Part shown: one piece after another, positions 13,111 to 24,049 of the stretch
Numbering within the stretch: the stretch's first letter is position 1
Layout of the letters: each line of letters starts with the position of its first letter
Assembly (NCBI GenBank): GCA_900893395.1
Contig: CAAHFI010525978.1
Coordinates: forward strand, 1 to 25,504
Source of the DNA: Euglena gracilis
Lineage: Eukaryota > Euglenozoa > Euglenophyceae > Euglenales > Euglenaceae
DNA: 25,504 nucleotides
Direction: 5' to 3'
Notes under the pieces: model-generated
Told to the model about the DNA's origin: nothing
Database searches by the model: none
The model's input: the letters and a program-made list of their open reading frames with translations, nothing else
Made by a program: the position numbers and the translations under genes

Positions 13111-14702
13111 TGTGGTGTGTGTGAGTTGAGCACTTGTGGTGCAGAACGTTGCTGCATGCCCCACACCACCACCAAAGGCAGCTGGTTTCAGGAAGGATGG
13201 TGAACCCTCCCCCTCTGTGGCAACGAAGTGGGAATTTTCGCACTTTCTCTGTCCCATTTCTTCCACTGCTAAACTTCCCAAACTTGCCCTTCCAGTGCTT
13301 TGGGAGAGGGATTACCATTCATGCCTACCACTTCTTTGGCAGTGCTAGCGGTGCGATGATCGGCGTGGAACCTGGTTCACAGATCCAAGCCACCAGCGAG
13401 AACCCATGTGGGGTGGCGCAGGTGGAAGGCTTTGGCCTGTCTGAGCCTGCTGGGCACCACGTGGCTGTTCCTGTAGAGGCTTGAATTACACCTCCTGCCT
13501 GTCATTTGAGTGCATGGTCTGCTGGTTGCCAGTTGGAGAAGCGTTGGCAGTTTGCCGTCCTGGACAGCGATGGGAAAGTCTGACTCAAGGTTCCTGAGGA
13601 GTGCGGTCGACAAAAGGTCACCAACAAAAGGTTGTTCTACAGAGGGGGGGGCGGGTGAGCAGTGGGCTGTAGGCTCCCATCACTGTTTCAACTGAGTGCG
13701 AGAGTTGCTTCATGCAGACACACATCACTCGAATCTGTCCCAGACAACATGCACTTTAAGCACCTCTCCTTAAATCTTGAGGCTGGGGTTCCTGAGGGTG
13801 CACAGATCCCCGTCTGCGGACACCCCCAAGAAAATAATTTCGCTTGCCTGTGTGGTGCGATTAGTGGTTGGATGGGTTCTGGGATGTGTGTGTGTGTGTG
13901 TGTGTGTGTGGTGGTGTGGTGTGTGTGAGTTGAGCACTTGTGGTGCAGAACGTTGCTGCATGCCCCACACCACCACCAAAGGCAGCTGGTTTCAGGAAGG
14001 ATGGTGAACCCTCCCCCTCTGTGGCAACGAAGTGGGAATTTTCGCACTTTCTCTGTCCCATTTCTTCCACTGCTAAACTTCCCAAACTTGCCCTTCCAGT
14101 GCTTTGGGAGAGGGATTACCATTCATGCCTACCCACTTCTTTGGCAGTGCTAGCGGTGCGATGATCGGCGTGGAACCTGGTTCACAGATCCAAGCCACCA
14201 GCGAGAACCCATGTGGGGTGGCGCAGGTGGAAGGCTTTGGCCTGTCTGAGCCTGCTGGGCACCACGTGGCTGTTCCTGTAGAGGCTTGAATTACACCTCC
14301 TGCCTGTCATTTGAGTGCATGGTCTGCTGGTTGCCAGTTGGAGAAGCGTTGGCAGTTTGCCGTCCTGGACAGCGATGGGAAAGTCTGACTCAAGGTTCCT
14401 GAGGAGTGCGGTCGACAAAAGGTCACCAACAAAAGGTTGTTCTACAGAGGGGGGGGCGGGTGAGCAGTGGGCTGTAGGCTCCCATCACTGTTTCAACTGA
14501 GTGCGAGAGTTGCTTCATGCAGACACACATCACACGAATCTGTCCCAGACAACATGCACTTTAAGCACCTCTCCTTAAATCTTGAGGCTGGGGTTCCTGA
14601 GGGTGCACAGATCCCCGTCTGCGGACACCCCCAAGAAAATAATAATTTCGCTTGCCTGTGTGGTGCGATTAGTGGTTGGATGGGTTGGTATTCTGGGATG
14701 TG

Positions 14703-14733
<31 letters not shown>

Positions 14734-15512
14734 TGTGGTGTGTGTGAGTTGAGCACTTGTGGTGCAGAACGTTGCTGCATGCCCCACACCACCACCAAAG
14801 GCAGCTGGTTTCAGGAAGGATGGTGAACCCTCCCCCTCTGTGGCAACGAAGTGGGAATTTTCGCACTTTCTCTGTCCCATTTCTTCCACTGCTAAACTTC
14901 CCAAACTTGCCCTTCCAGTGCTTTGGGAGAGGGATTACCATTCATGCCTACCCACTTCTTTGGCAGTGCTAGCGGTGCGATGATCGGCGTGGAACCTGGT
15001 TCACAGATCCAAGCCACCAGCGAGAACCCATGTGGGGTGGCGCAGGTGGAAGGCTTTGGCCTGTCTGAGCCTGCTGGGCACCACGTGGCTGTTCCTGTAG
15101 AGGCTTGAATTACACCTCCTGCCTGGCATTTGAGTGCATGGTCTGCTGGTTGCCAGTTGGAGAAGCGTTGGCAGTTTGCCGTCCTGGACAGCGATGGGAA
15201 AGTCTGACTCAAGGTTCCTGAGGAGCGGTCGACAAAAGGTCACCAACAAAAGGTTGTTCTACAGAGGGGGGGGGCGGGTGAGCAGTGGGCTGTAGGCTCC
15301 CATCACTGTTTCAACTGAGTGCGAGAGTTGCTTCGTGCAGACACACATCACAAATCTGTCCCAGACAACATGCACTTTAAGCACCTCTCCTTAAATCTTG
15401 AGGCTGGGGTTCCTGAGGGTGCACAGATCCCCGTCTGCGGGAACCCCCAAGAAAATAATAATTTCGCTTGCCTGTGTGGTGCGATTAGTGGTTGGATGGT
15501 TGTATTCTGGGA

Positions 15513-15541
15513 TGTGTGTGTGTGGTGTGTGTGGTGTGTGT
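15513..15541. repeat. (TG)n microsatellite, short interrupted tract
   Basis: The TG tract closing unit 19 is only about 29 bases long and is interrupted twice by an extra G. With the 53-base pure tract at 2492-2544 it marks roughly the two ends of the tract-length range within one array. The enclosing unit is also one of the shortest (796 bp), so tract length accounts for part of the period variation. Confidence 0.9.
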
Positions 15542-16807
15542 GAGTTGAGCACTTGTGGTGCAGAACGTTGCTGCATGCCCCACACCACCACCAAAGGCAG
15601 CTGGTTTCAGGAAGGATGGTGAACCCTCCCCCTCTGTGGCAACGAAGTGGAATTTTCGCACTTTCTCTGTCCCATTTCTTCCACTGCTAAACTTCCCAAA
15701 CTTGCCCTTCCAGTGCTTTGGGAGAGGGATTACCATTCATGCCTACCCACTTCTTTGGCAGTGCTAGCGGTGCGATGATCGGCGTGGAACCTGGTTCACA
15801 GATCAAGCCACCAGCGAGAACCCATGTGGGGTGGCACAGGTGGAAGGCTTTGGCCTGTCTGAGCCTGCTGGGCACCACGTGGCTGTTCCTGTAAGGCTTG
15901 AATTACACCTCCTGCCTGTCATTTGAGTGCATGGTCTGCTGGTTGCCCAGTTGGAGAAGCGTTGGCAGTTTGCCGTCCTGGACAGCGATGGGAAAGTCTG
16001 ACTCAAGGTTCCTGAGGAGTGCGGTCGACAAAAGGTCACCAACAAAAGGTTTTCTACAGAGGGGGGGGGGTGAGCAGTGGGCTGTAGGCTCCCATCACTG
16101 TTTCAACTGAGTGCGAGAGTTGCTTCATGCAGACACACATCACTCGAATCTGTCCCAGACAACATGCACTTTAAGCACCTCTCCTTAAATCTTGAGGCTG
16201 GGGTTCCTGAGGGTGCACAGATCCCCGTCTGCGGACACCCCCAAGAAAATAACAATTTCGCTTGCCTGTGTGGTGCGATTAGTGGTTGGATGGGTTGGTA
16301 TTCTGGGTGTGTGTGTGTGTGTTGTGTGTGGTGTGGTGTGTGTGTGAGTTGAGCACTTGTGGTGCAGAACGTTGCTGCATGCCCCACACCACCACCAAAG
16401 GCAGCTGGTTTCAGGAAGGATGGTGAACCCTCCTCTGTGGCAACGAAGTGGGAATTTTCGCACTTTCTGTCCCATTTCTTCCACTGCTAAACTTCCCAAA
16501 CTTGCCCTTCCAGTGCTTTGGGAGAGGGATTACCATTCATGCCTACCCACTTCTTTGGCAGTGCTAGCGGTGCGATGATCGGCGTGGAACCTGGTTCACA
16601 GATCCAAGCCACCAGCGAGAACCCATGTGGGGTGGCGCAGGTGGAAGGCTTTGGCCTGTCTGAGCCTGCTGGGCACCACGTGGCTGTTCCTGTAGAGGCT
16701 TGAATTACACCTCCTGCCTGGCATTTGAGTGCATGGTCTGCTGGTTGCCAGTTGGAGAAGCGTTGGCAGGTTTGCCGTCCTGGACAGCGATGGGAAAGTC
16801 TGACTCA

Positions 16808-16962
16808 AAGGTTTGAGGATGCGTGATAGACAAGTCACCAACAAAAGGTTGTTCTACAGAGGGGGGGGGCGGGTGGCTGTGCAGGCTTCCTGGGCTGTCA
16901 CCGCACTCCTCACTGTTCAACTGAGTGCGAGATTGCTTCGTGCAGACCACATATCAATAGAA
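16808..16962. repeat. Variant segment of unit 21
   Basis: Between the AGTCTGACTC landmark and the GTCCCAGACAACATGC landmark this unit differs from the left-hand copies. It has GTTTGAGGATGCGTGATAG in place of the usual GTTCCTGAGGAGTGCGG, lacks GTCGAC, and has GGCTGTGCAGGCTTCC and CTGTCACCGCACTCC after the G-run. The flanking sequence returns to the normal pattern. It matches the segment at 19238-19412 and probably represents an older or separate subfamily rather than noise. Confidence 0.75.
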
Positions 16963-19237
16963 TCTGTCCCAGACAACATGCACTTTAAGCACCTCTCCTT
17001 AAATCTTGAGGCTGGGGTTCCTGAGGGTGCACAGATCCCCGTCTGCGGACACCCCAAGAAAATAATAATTTAGCTTGCCTGTGTGGTGCGATTAGTGGTT
17101 GGATGGGTTGGTATTCTGGGATGTGTGTGTGTGTGTGTGGTGTGGTGTGGTGTGTGTGAGTTGAGCACTTGTGGTGCAGAACGTTGCTGCATGCCCCACA
17201 CCACCACCAAAGGCAGCTGGTTTCAGGAAGGATGGTGAACCCTCCCCTCTGTGCAACGAAGTGGGAATTTCGCACTTTCTCTGTCCATTTCTTCCACTGC
17301 TAAACTTCCCAATTGCCCTTCCAGTGCTTTGGGAGAGGGATTACCATTCAGCCTACCCACTTCTTTGGCAGTGCTAGCGGTGCGATGATCGGCGTGGAAC
17401 CTGGTTCACAGATCAATCCAAGACCAGCGAGAACCCATGTGAAGTGGCGCAGGTGGAAGGCTTTGGCCTGTCTGAGCCTGCTGGGCACCACGTGGCTGTT
17501 CCTGTAGAGGCTTGAATTACACCTCCTGCCTGTCATTTGAGTGCATGGTCTGCTGGTTGTCCAGTTGGAGAAGCGTTGGCAGTTTGCCGTCCTGGACAGC
17601 GATGGGAAAGTCTGACTCAAGGTTCTGAGGAGCGCGTCGACAAAGGTCACCAACAAAAAGTTGTTCTACAGAGGGGGGGGTGGGTGAGCAGTGGCTGTAG
17701 GCTCCCATCACTGTTTCAACTGAGTGCGAGAGTTGCTTCGTGCAGACACACATCACACGAATCTGTCCCAGACAACATGCACTCTAAGCACCTCTCCTTA
17801 AATCTTGAGGCTTGGGGTTCCTGGTGGTGCACAGATCCCCGTCCGCGGACACCCCAAGAGAATAATAATTTTCGCTGTCCTGTGTGGTGCGATTAATGGT
17901 TTGATGGGTTGGTATTCTGGGATGTGTGTGTGTGTGGTGTGGTGTTGGTGTGTGTGAGTTGAGCACTTGTGTGGTGCAGAACGTTGCTGCATGCCCCACA
18001 CCACCACCAAAGGCATCTGGTTTTTCAGGAAGGATGGTGAACCCTCCCCTCTGTGGCAACGAGGTGGGAATTTTCGCACTTTCTCTGTCCCATTTCTTCC
18101 ACTGCTAAACTTCCCAAACTTGCCCTTCCAGTGCTTTGGGAGAGGATTACCATTCATGCCTACCCACTTCTTTGGCAGTGCCAGCGGTGCGATGATCGGC
18201 GTGGAACCTGGTTCACAGATCAATCCAAGCCACCAGCGAGAGAACCATGTTGGTGGCGCAGGTGGAAGGCTTTGGCCTGTCTGAGCCTGCTGGCACCACG
18301 TGGCTGTTCCTTGTAGAGGCTTGAATTACACCTTCCTGCTGTCATTTGAGTGCATGGTCTGCTGGTTGCCCAGTTGGAGAAGTGTTGGCAGTTTGCCGTC
18401 CTGGACAGCGATGGGAAAGTCTGACTCAAGGTTCCTGAGGAGGCGGTCGACAAAAAGGTCACCAACAAAAGGTTGTTCTAACAGAGGGGGGGGGCGGGTG
18501 AGCAGTGGGCTGTAGGCTCCCATCACTTTTTCAACTGAGTGCGAGAGTTGCTTCGTGGCAGAACACACACACGAATCTGTCCCAGACAACATGCACTTTA
18601 AGCACCTCTCTTAAATCTTGAGGCTGGGGTTCCTGATGGTGCACAGATCCCCGTCTGCGGACACCCCCAAGAAAATAATAATTAGCTTTGCCTGTGTGGT
18701 GCGATTAGTGGTTGGATGGTTGGTATTCTGGGATGTGTGTGTGTGTGTGTGGTGTGGTGTGGTGTGTGTGACTTGAGCACTTGTGGTGCAGAACGTTGCT
18801 GCATGCCCACACCACCACCAAAGGCAGCTGGTTTCAGGAAGGATGGTGAACCCTCCCCCTCTGTGGCAACGAGGTGGGAATTTTCGCACTTTCTCTGTCC
18901 CATTTCTTCCACTGCTAAACTTCCCAAACTTGCCCTTCCAGTGCTTTGGGAGAGGGATTACCTATTCATGCCTACCCACTTCTTTGGAAGTGCTAGCGGT
19001 GCGATGATCGGCGTGGAACCTGTGTTCACAGATCCAAGCCACCAGCGAGAACCCATGTGGGGTGGCGCAGGTGGAAGGCTTTGGCCTGTCTGAGCCTGCT
19101 GGGCACCACGTGGCTGTTCCTGTAGAGGCTTGAATTACACCTCCTGCCTGGCATTTGAGTGCATGGTCTGCTGGTTGTCCAGTTGGAGAAGCGTTGGCAG
19201 TTTGCCGTCCTGGACAGCGATGGGAAAGTCTGACTCA

Positions 19238-19412
19238 GAAGGATCTTGAGGATCGTGATAGACAAAGGTCACCAACAGAAGGTTGTTCTACAGAGGGGGG
19301 GGGCGGGTGGGCAGAAGTGTGCAGGCTACCATCCTGGTTGGTCACCGCAGTCTTCCTCAGAGCTGTATCAACTGAGTGCGAGATCTGCTTCGTGCAGACA
19401 CATATCATAGAA
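19238..19412. repeat. Variant segment of unit 24
   Basis: This is the partner of the altered stretch in unit 21 and is longer. It contains CAGAAGGATCTTGAGGATC, then GTGATAGACAAAGGTCACC, and after the G-run GTGTGCAGGCTACCATCC and GGTTGGTCACCGCAG. Part of it resembles the decayed terminal copy, which has TGAGAAGGTCCCGAGGA and GTGTGGTTACCATTGGC at the corresponding places. That makes the form with extra sequence a candidate ancestral state and the short uniform left-hand form a derived, amplified one. It also makes unit 24 the longest in the array (837 bp). Confidence 0.7.
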
Positions 19413-22400
19413 ATCTGTCCCAGACAACATGCACTTTAAAGCACCTCTCCTTAAATCTTGAGGCTGGGGTTCCTGAGGGTGCACAGATCCCCGTCTGCGG
19501 ACACCCCAAGAAAATAATAATTTAGCTTGCCTGTGTGTTGCGATTAGTGGTTGGATGGGTTGGTATTCTGGGATGTGTGTGTGTGTGTGTGTGGTGTGGT
19601 GTGTGTGAGTTGAGCACTTGTGGTGCAGAACGTTGCTGCATGCCCCAACACCCCACCAAAGGCAGCTGGTTTCAGGAAGGATGGTGAACCCTCCCCCTCT
19701 GTGGCAACGAAGTGGGAATTTTCGCACTTCTCTGTCCCATTTCTTCCACTGCTAAACTTCCCAAACTTGCCCTTCCAGTGCTTTGGGAGAGGGATTACCA
19801 TTCATGCATACCCACTTCTTTGGCAGTGCCAGCGGTGCGATGATCGGCGTGGAACCTGGTTCACAGATCAATCCAAGCCACAGCGAGAACCATGTGAAGT
19901 GGCGGCAGGTGGAAGGCTTTGGCCTGTCTGAGCCTGCTGGCACCACGTGGCTGTTCCTGTAGAGGCTTGAATACACCTCCTGCCTGTCATTTGAGTGCAT
20001 GGTCTGCTGGTTGTCCAGTTGGAGAAGCGTTGGCAGTTTTCCGTCCTGGACAGCGATGGGAAAGTCTGACTCAAGGTTCTGAGGAGCGCGGTCGACAAAA
20101 GGTCACCAACAAAGGTTGTTCTACAGAGGGGGGGGGTGGGTGAGCACGTGGGCTGTAGGCTCCCATCACTGTTTCAACTGAGTGCGAGAGTTGCTTCGTG
20201 CAGACACACATCACATCTGTCCCAGACAACATGCACTCTAAGCACCTCTCCTTAAATCTTGAGGCTGGGTTCCTGGGTGCACAGATGATCCCCGTCGCGA
20301 CACCCCCAAGAGAATAAATATTTTGCTTGTCCTGTGTGGTGCGATTAATGGTTTGATGGGTTTGGTATTCTGGAGTGTGTGTGTGTGGTGTGGTGTGGTG
20401 TGTGTTGAGTTGAGCACTTGTGGTGCAGAACGTTGCTGCATGCCCCACACCACCACCAAAGGCAGTCTGGTTTCAGGAAGGATGGTGAACCCTCCCCTCT
20501 GTGGCAACGAGGTGGGAATTTCGGCACTTTCTCTGTCCCATTTCTTCCACTGCTAAACTTCCCAAACTTGCCCTTCCAGTGCTTTGGGAGAGGATTACCA
20601 TTCATGCTACCCACTTCTTTGGCAGTGCTAGCGGTGCGATGATCGGCGTGGAACCTGGTTCACAGATCAATCCAAGCCACCAGCGAGAACCCATGTGGGG
20701 TGGCGCAGGTGGAAGGCTTTGGCCTGTCTGAGCCTGCTGGGCACCACGTGGCTGTTCTTGTAGAGGCTTGAATTACACCTCCTGCCTGGCATTTGAGTGC
20801 ATGGTCTGCTGGTTGTCCAGTTGGAGAAGCGTTGGCAGTTTGCCGTCCTGGACAGCGATGGGAAAGTCTGACTCAAGGTTCCTGAGGAGCGCGGTCGACA
20901 AAAGGTCACCAACAAAAGGTTGTTCACAGAGGGGGGGGGCGGGTGAGCAGTGGGCTGTAGGCTCCCATCACTGTTTCAACTGAGTGCGAGAGTTGCTTCA
21001 TGCAGACACACACACACGAATCTGTCCCAGACAACATGCACTTTAAGCACCTCTCCTTAAATCTTGAGGCTGGGGTTCCTGAGGGTGCACAGATCCCCGT
21101 CTGCGGACACCCCCAAGAAAATAATAATTTCGCTTGCCTGTGGTGCGATTAGTGGTTGGATGGGTTGGTATTCTGGGATGGTGTGTGTGTGTGTGTGTGG
21201 TGTGGTGTGTGGTGTTGTGTGTGGTTGAGCACTTGTGGTGCAGAACGTTGCTGCAATGCCCCACACCACCACCAAAGGCAGCTGGTTTCAGGAAGGATGG
21301 TGAACCTCCCCTCTGTGGCAACGAGTGGGAATTTTCGCACTTTCTCTGTCCCCATTTCTTCCACTGCTAAAACTTCCCAAACTTGCCCTTCCAGTGCTTT
21401 GGGAGAGGGATTACCATTCATGCCTACCCACTTCTTTGGCAGTGCTAGCGGTGCGATGATCGGCGTGGAACCTGGTCACAGATCCAAGCCACCAGCGAGA
21501 ACCCATGTGGGTGGCGCAGGTGGAAGGCTTTGGCCTGTCTGAGCCTGCTGGGCACCACGTGGCTGTTCCTGTAGAGGCTTGAATTACACCTCCTGCCTGC
21601 ATTTGAGTGCATGGTCTGCTGGTTGCACAGTTGGAGAAGCGTTGGCAGTTTGCCGTCCTGGACAGCGATGGGAAAGTCTGACTCAAGGTTCCTGAGGAGC
21701 GCGGTCGACAAAAGGCACAAAAGGTTGTTCTACATAGGGGGGGCGGGTGAGCAGTGGGCTGTAGGCTCCCATCACTTCACTGAGTGCGAGAGTTGCTTCG
21801 TGCAGACACATATCACACAATCTGTCCCAGACAACATGCACTTTAAGCACCTCTCTTTAAATCTTGAGGCTGGGGTTCCTGATGGTGCACAGATCCCCGT
21901 CTCGGACACCCCCAGAAAATAATAATTTCGCTTGCCTGTGTGGTGCGATTAGTGGTTGGATGGGTTGGTATTCTGGGATGTGTGTGTGTGTGTGTGTGTT
22001 GGTGTGGTGTGTGTGACTTGAGCATTGTGGTGCAGAACGTTGCTGCATGCCCACACCACCACCAAGGCAGCTGGTTTCAGGAAGGATGGTGAACCCTCCC
22101 CCTCTGTGGCAACGAGGTGGAAATTTTCGCACTTTCTCTGTCCCATTTCTTCCACTGCTAAACTTCCCAAACTTGCCCTTCCAGTGCTTTGGGAGAGGGA
22201 TTACCATTCATGCCTACCCACTTCTTTGGCAGTGCTAGCGGTGCGATGATCGGCGTGGAACCTGGTTCACAGATCCAAGCCACCAGCGAGAACCCATGTG
22301 GGGTGGGCAGGTGGAAGGCTTTGGCCTGTCTGAGCCTGCTGGGCACCACGTGGCTGTTCCTGTAGAGGCTTGAATTACACCTCCTGCCTGGCATTTGAGT

Positions 22401-23186
22401 GCATGGTCTGGTTGCACAGTTGGAGAAGCGTTGGCAGTTTGCCGTCCTGGACAGCGATGGGAAAGTCTGACTCAAGGTTCCTGAGGAGCGCGGTCGACAA
22501 AGGTGGGCGACAAAAGGTTGTTCTACAGAGGGGGGGGGCGGGAGAGAGCAGTGGGTTGTAGGCTCCCATCACTGTTTCAACTGAGTGCGAGAGTTGCTTC
22601 TGCAGACACATATCACACAAATCTGTCCCAGACAACATGCACTTTAAGCACCTCTCCTTAAATCTTGAGGCTGGGGTTCCTGAGGGTGCACAGATCCCCG
22701 TCTGCGACACCCCCAGAAAATAATAATTTCGCTTGCCTGTGTGGTGCGATTAGTGGTTGGATGGGTTGGTATTCTGGGATGTGTGTGTATGTGTGTGTGT
22801 GTGTGTGTGGTGTGTGTGAGTTGAGCACTGTGGTGCAGAACGTTGCTGCATGCCCCACACCACCACCAAAGGCAGCTGGTTTCAGGAAGGATGGTGAACC
22901 CTCCCCCTCTGTGGCAACGAAGTGGGAATTTTCGCACTTTCTCTGTCCCATTTCTTCCACTGCTAAACTTCCCAAACTTCCCTTCCAGTGCTTTGGGAGG
23001 GATTACCATTCATGCCTACCCACTTCTTTGGCAGTGCTAGCGGTGCGATGATCGGCGTGGAACCTGGTTCACAGATCCAAGCCACCAGCGAGAACCCATG
23101 TGGGGTGGCGCAGGTGGAAGGCTTTGGCCTGTCTGAGCTGCTGGGCACCACGTGGCTGTTCCTGTAGAGGCTTGAATTACACCTCC

Positions 23187-23388
23187 ACCCTTACAACAGC
23201 GTTTGCGGTACAACATAACCCTGCAATGGGTCTACGGACCCTCCGCTTCCGCGGAGTCTGACTCACAAGTGGCAGAACGGCCGAACGGGTTGGCAATTAG
23301 TGGCTTTTGGCACCCAGTTTCCAGCAGACCCCCCCCCCCCCTTACGAGGACGGGTTGGAAACACCTTGTTTTTCCAACCCCCCCCTCC
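23187..23388. other. About 202-bp unique segment interrupting the last regular unit
   Basis: Unit 29 follows the consensus up to ACACCTCC at 23186, then departs completely and resumes at CTGGCTTTGAGTGC. CCTCC occurs at 23182-23186 and again at 23384-23388, which could be a 5-bp target duplication, although the right copy is next to a C-run and so is weak evidence. Inside are a hairpin CTCCGC/GCGGAG (23241-23256, four-base loop), a run of about 13-14 C ending at about 23341, and a hairpin GGGTTGGAAA/TTTCCAACCC (23352-23361 and 23371-23380, nine-base loop). No coding capacity is evident. It may be a small non-autonomous insertion or ancestral sequence lost from the amplified units. Confidence 0.6.
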
Positions 23389-23980
23389 TGGCTTTGAGTG
23401 CATGCTGCATTTGAGTGGTCTGCTGGTTGTCCAGTTGGAGAAGCGTTAGCTGTTTGGCTTTCTGGACTGCGATGGGAAAGTCTGATTGAGAAGGTCCCGA
23501 GGAAACAAAACATGGGCTTAGGTTGTTCTACAGAGGGGGAGCGCGTCTGCAGTGGGCTGTAGGGAATCTTCTATCTGTGTGGTTACCATTGGCTTCTTTG
23601 GACACTGTTTTAGAGATTAATTTGGAGTCTGTTTTCAACTGCTTGCGACAGTTTTCTTCCAGACGTGAATCGCATAACTCAGTGCGAGACGACGTGCACT
23701 TTAAGCAGTTCTATCTGAGCGTGGAGGCTATGGTTCCTGAGGTGCACGGACCCCAATTCCGAACACGCCTAAGAAAATAGGATTTCGCTTGCTGTGTGGT
23801 GCGATTAGCGATGGTTGGTGTGTGTGATGGGTGTTTTGGTGTGTGTGTGTGAGAGATTGGGCTGTTTTGGTCGGAACACAGTTCATGACTGATATCTCCA
23901 TGCTGCTTGACTGGGTCCCATGCCAGCTCTTTTCAGGAAGGAAGGTGAGTGCACATTGGTGGCGGACAGGTCAGATTTTA
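23389..23980. repeat. Strongly decayed terminal satellite copy
   Basis: Consensus landmarks remain in order but heavily changed: GGTCTGCTGG and CCAGTTGGAGAAGCG; GCGATGGGAAAGTCTGA; GGTTGTTCTACAGAGGGGG; CAGTGGGCTGTAGG; GTGCACTTTAAGC; GGTTCCTGAGGTGCAC; AAGAAAATAGGATTTCGC; GTGTGGTGCGATTAG; a short TG tract to 23850; and TTTTCAGGAAGGAAGGTGA near 23930-23948. It also has roughly 60-70 bases that the regular units lack (about 23570-23640). CATTTGAGTG-type sequence is duplicated locally near 23393-23417. The right limit is blurred: similarity may continue through the GTGGC/ATTTT stretch to about 23980. Extreme decay of an edge copy is expected for satellites, since edge copies are not homogenised. 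Confidence 0.85.
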
Positions 23981-24049
23981 TAAATATGTGCATCTGTGAG
24001 CGAAGCTTTTTTTGTTTGACTTTTGGCCTGCTGCCGTTGTTCCTTGCAG
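23945..24049 (+). other. Probable intron, 105 bp, upstream of the prenyltransferase exon
   Basis: GAAG followed by GTGAGT at 23945 is a near-ideal splice donor. GTTCCTTGCAG ending at 24049, after a T-rich stretch (TTTTTTTGTTTGACTTTTGG), is a good acceptor. The stretch between is AT-richer than its flanks, as many introns are. The donor lies within the decayed satellite copy. The sequence just upstream shows no recognisable prenyltransferase coding, so the donor may be fortuitous even if the acceptor is real. Confidence 0.45.

Larger units (their letters stand above)
16346..21221. repeat. Three-unit higher-order repeat, two copies (units 21-23 and 24-26)
   Basis: Units 21-23 (16346-18769) and 24-26 (18770-21221) share diagnostic variants at matching positions about 2.43-2.45 kb apart. 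Units 21 and 24 both carry an altered stretch with GTGATAGACAA, TCACCGCA and ACATATCA. Units 22 and 25 both read TGTGAAGTGGCG where others read TGTGGGGTGGCG, and both have GCACTCTAAGC instead of GCACTTTAAGC. The ends of units 22 and 25 share ATTAATGGTTTGATGG and AAGAGAATA. Units 23 and 26 both have AACGAGGTGGG and lack one G in the GGGAGAGGATTACC stretch. Such linked variants indicate that a block of three units was duplicated as a whole. Confidence 0.75.
1..23186. repeat. Satellite array, about 815-bp unit, at least 28 full head-to-tail copies
   Basis: The same block recurs in the same orientation throughout. Taking GAGTTGAGCAC just after the TG tract as unit start, units begin at 83, 903, 1719, 2545, 3372, 4189, 5007, 5820, 6631, 7435, 8249, 9053, 9864, 10673, 11483, 12300, 13123, 13927, 14746, 15542, 16346, 17158, 17956, 18770, 19607, 20407, 21222, 22015 and 22818. 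Spacing ranges from 793 to 837 bp. Much of the variation comes from the TG tract and the G-run; the rest is single-base indels. Positions 1-82 are the tail of an earlier unit, so the array continues beyond the left edge. Units 1-20 are nearly identical by eye and later ones are visibly more diverged. No open frame in the unit resembles a known protein, and I recognise no transposase, reverse transcriptase or RNA gene. The family itself is not one I recognise. Confidence 0.98.

Noticed and set aside
1-23186. CRISPR array or ribosomal spacer repeats
   Set aside because: The unit is about 815 bp with no short repeat-spacer pattern, and no cas-like or rRNA sequence is present in the window.
23268-23365. 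tRNA or SINE-like promoter boxes in the unique segment (TGGCAGAACGG resembling an A box, GGTTGGAAAC resembling a B box)
   Set aside because: The B-box match lacks the GTTCRA core, no cloverleaf can be drawn by eye, and no A-rich tail is seen.
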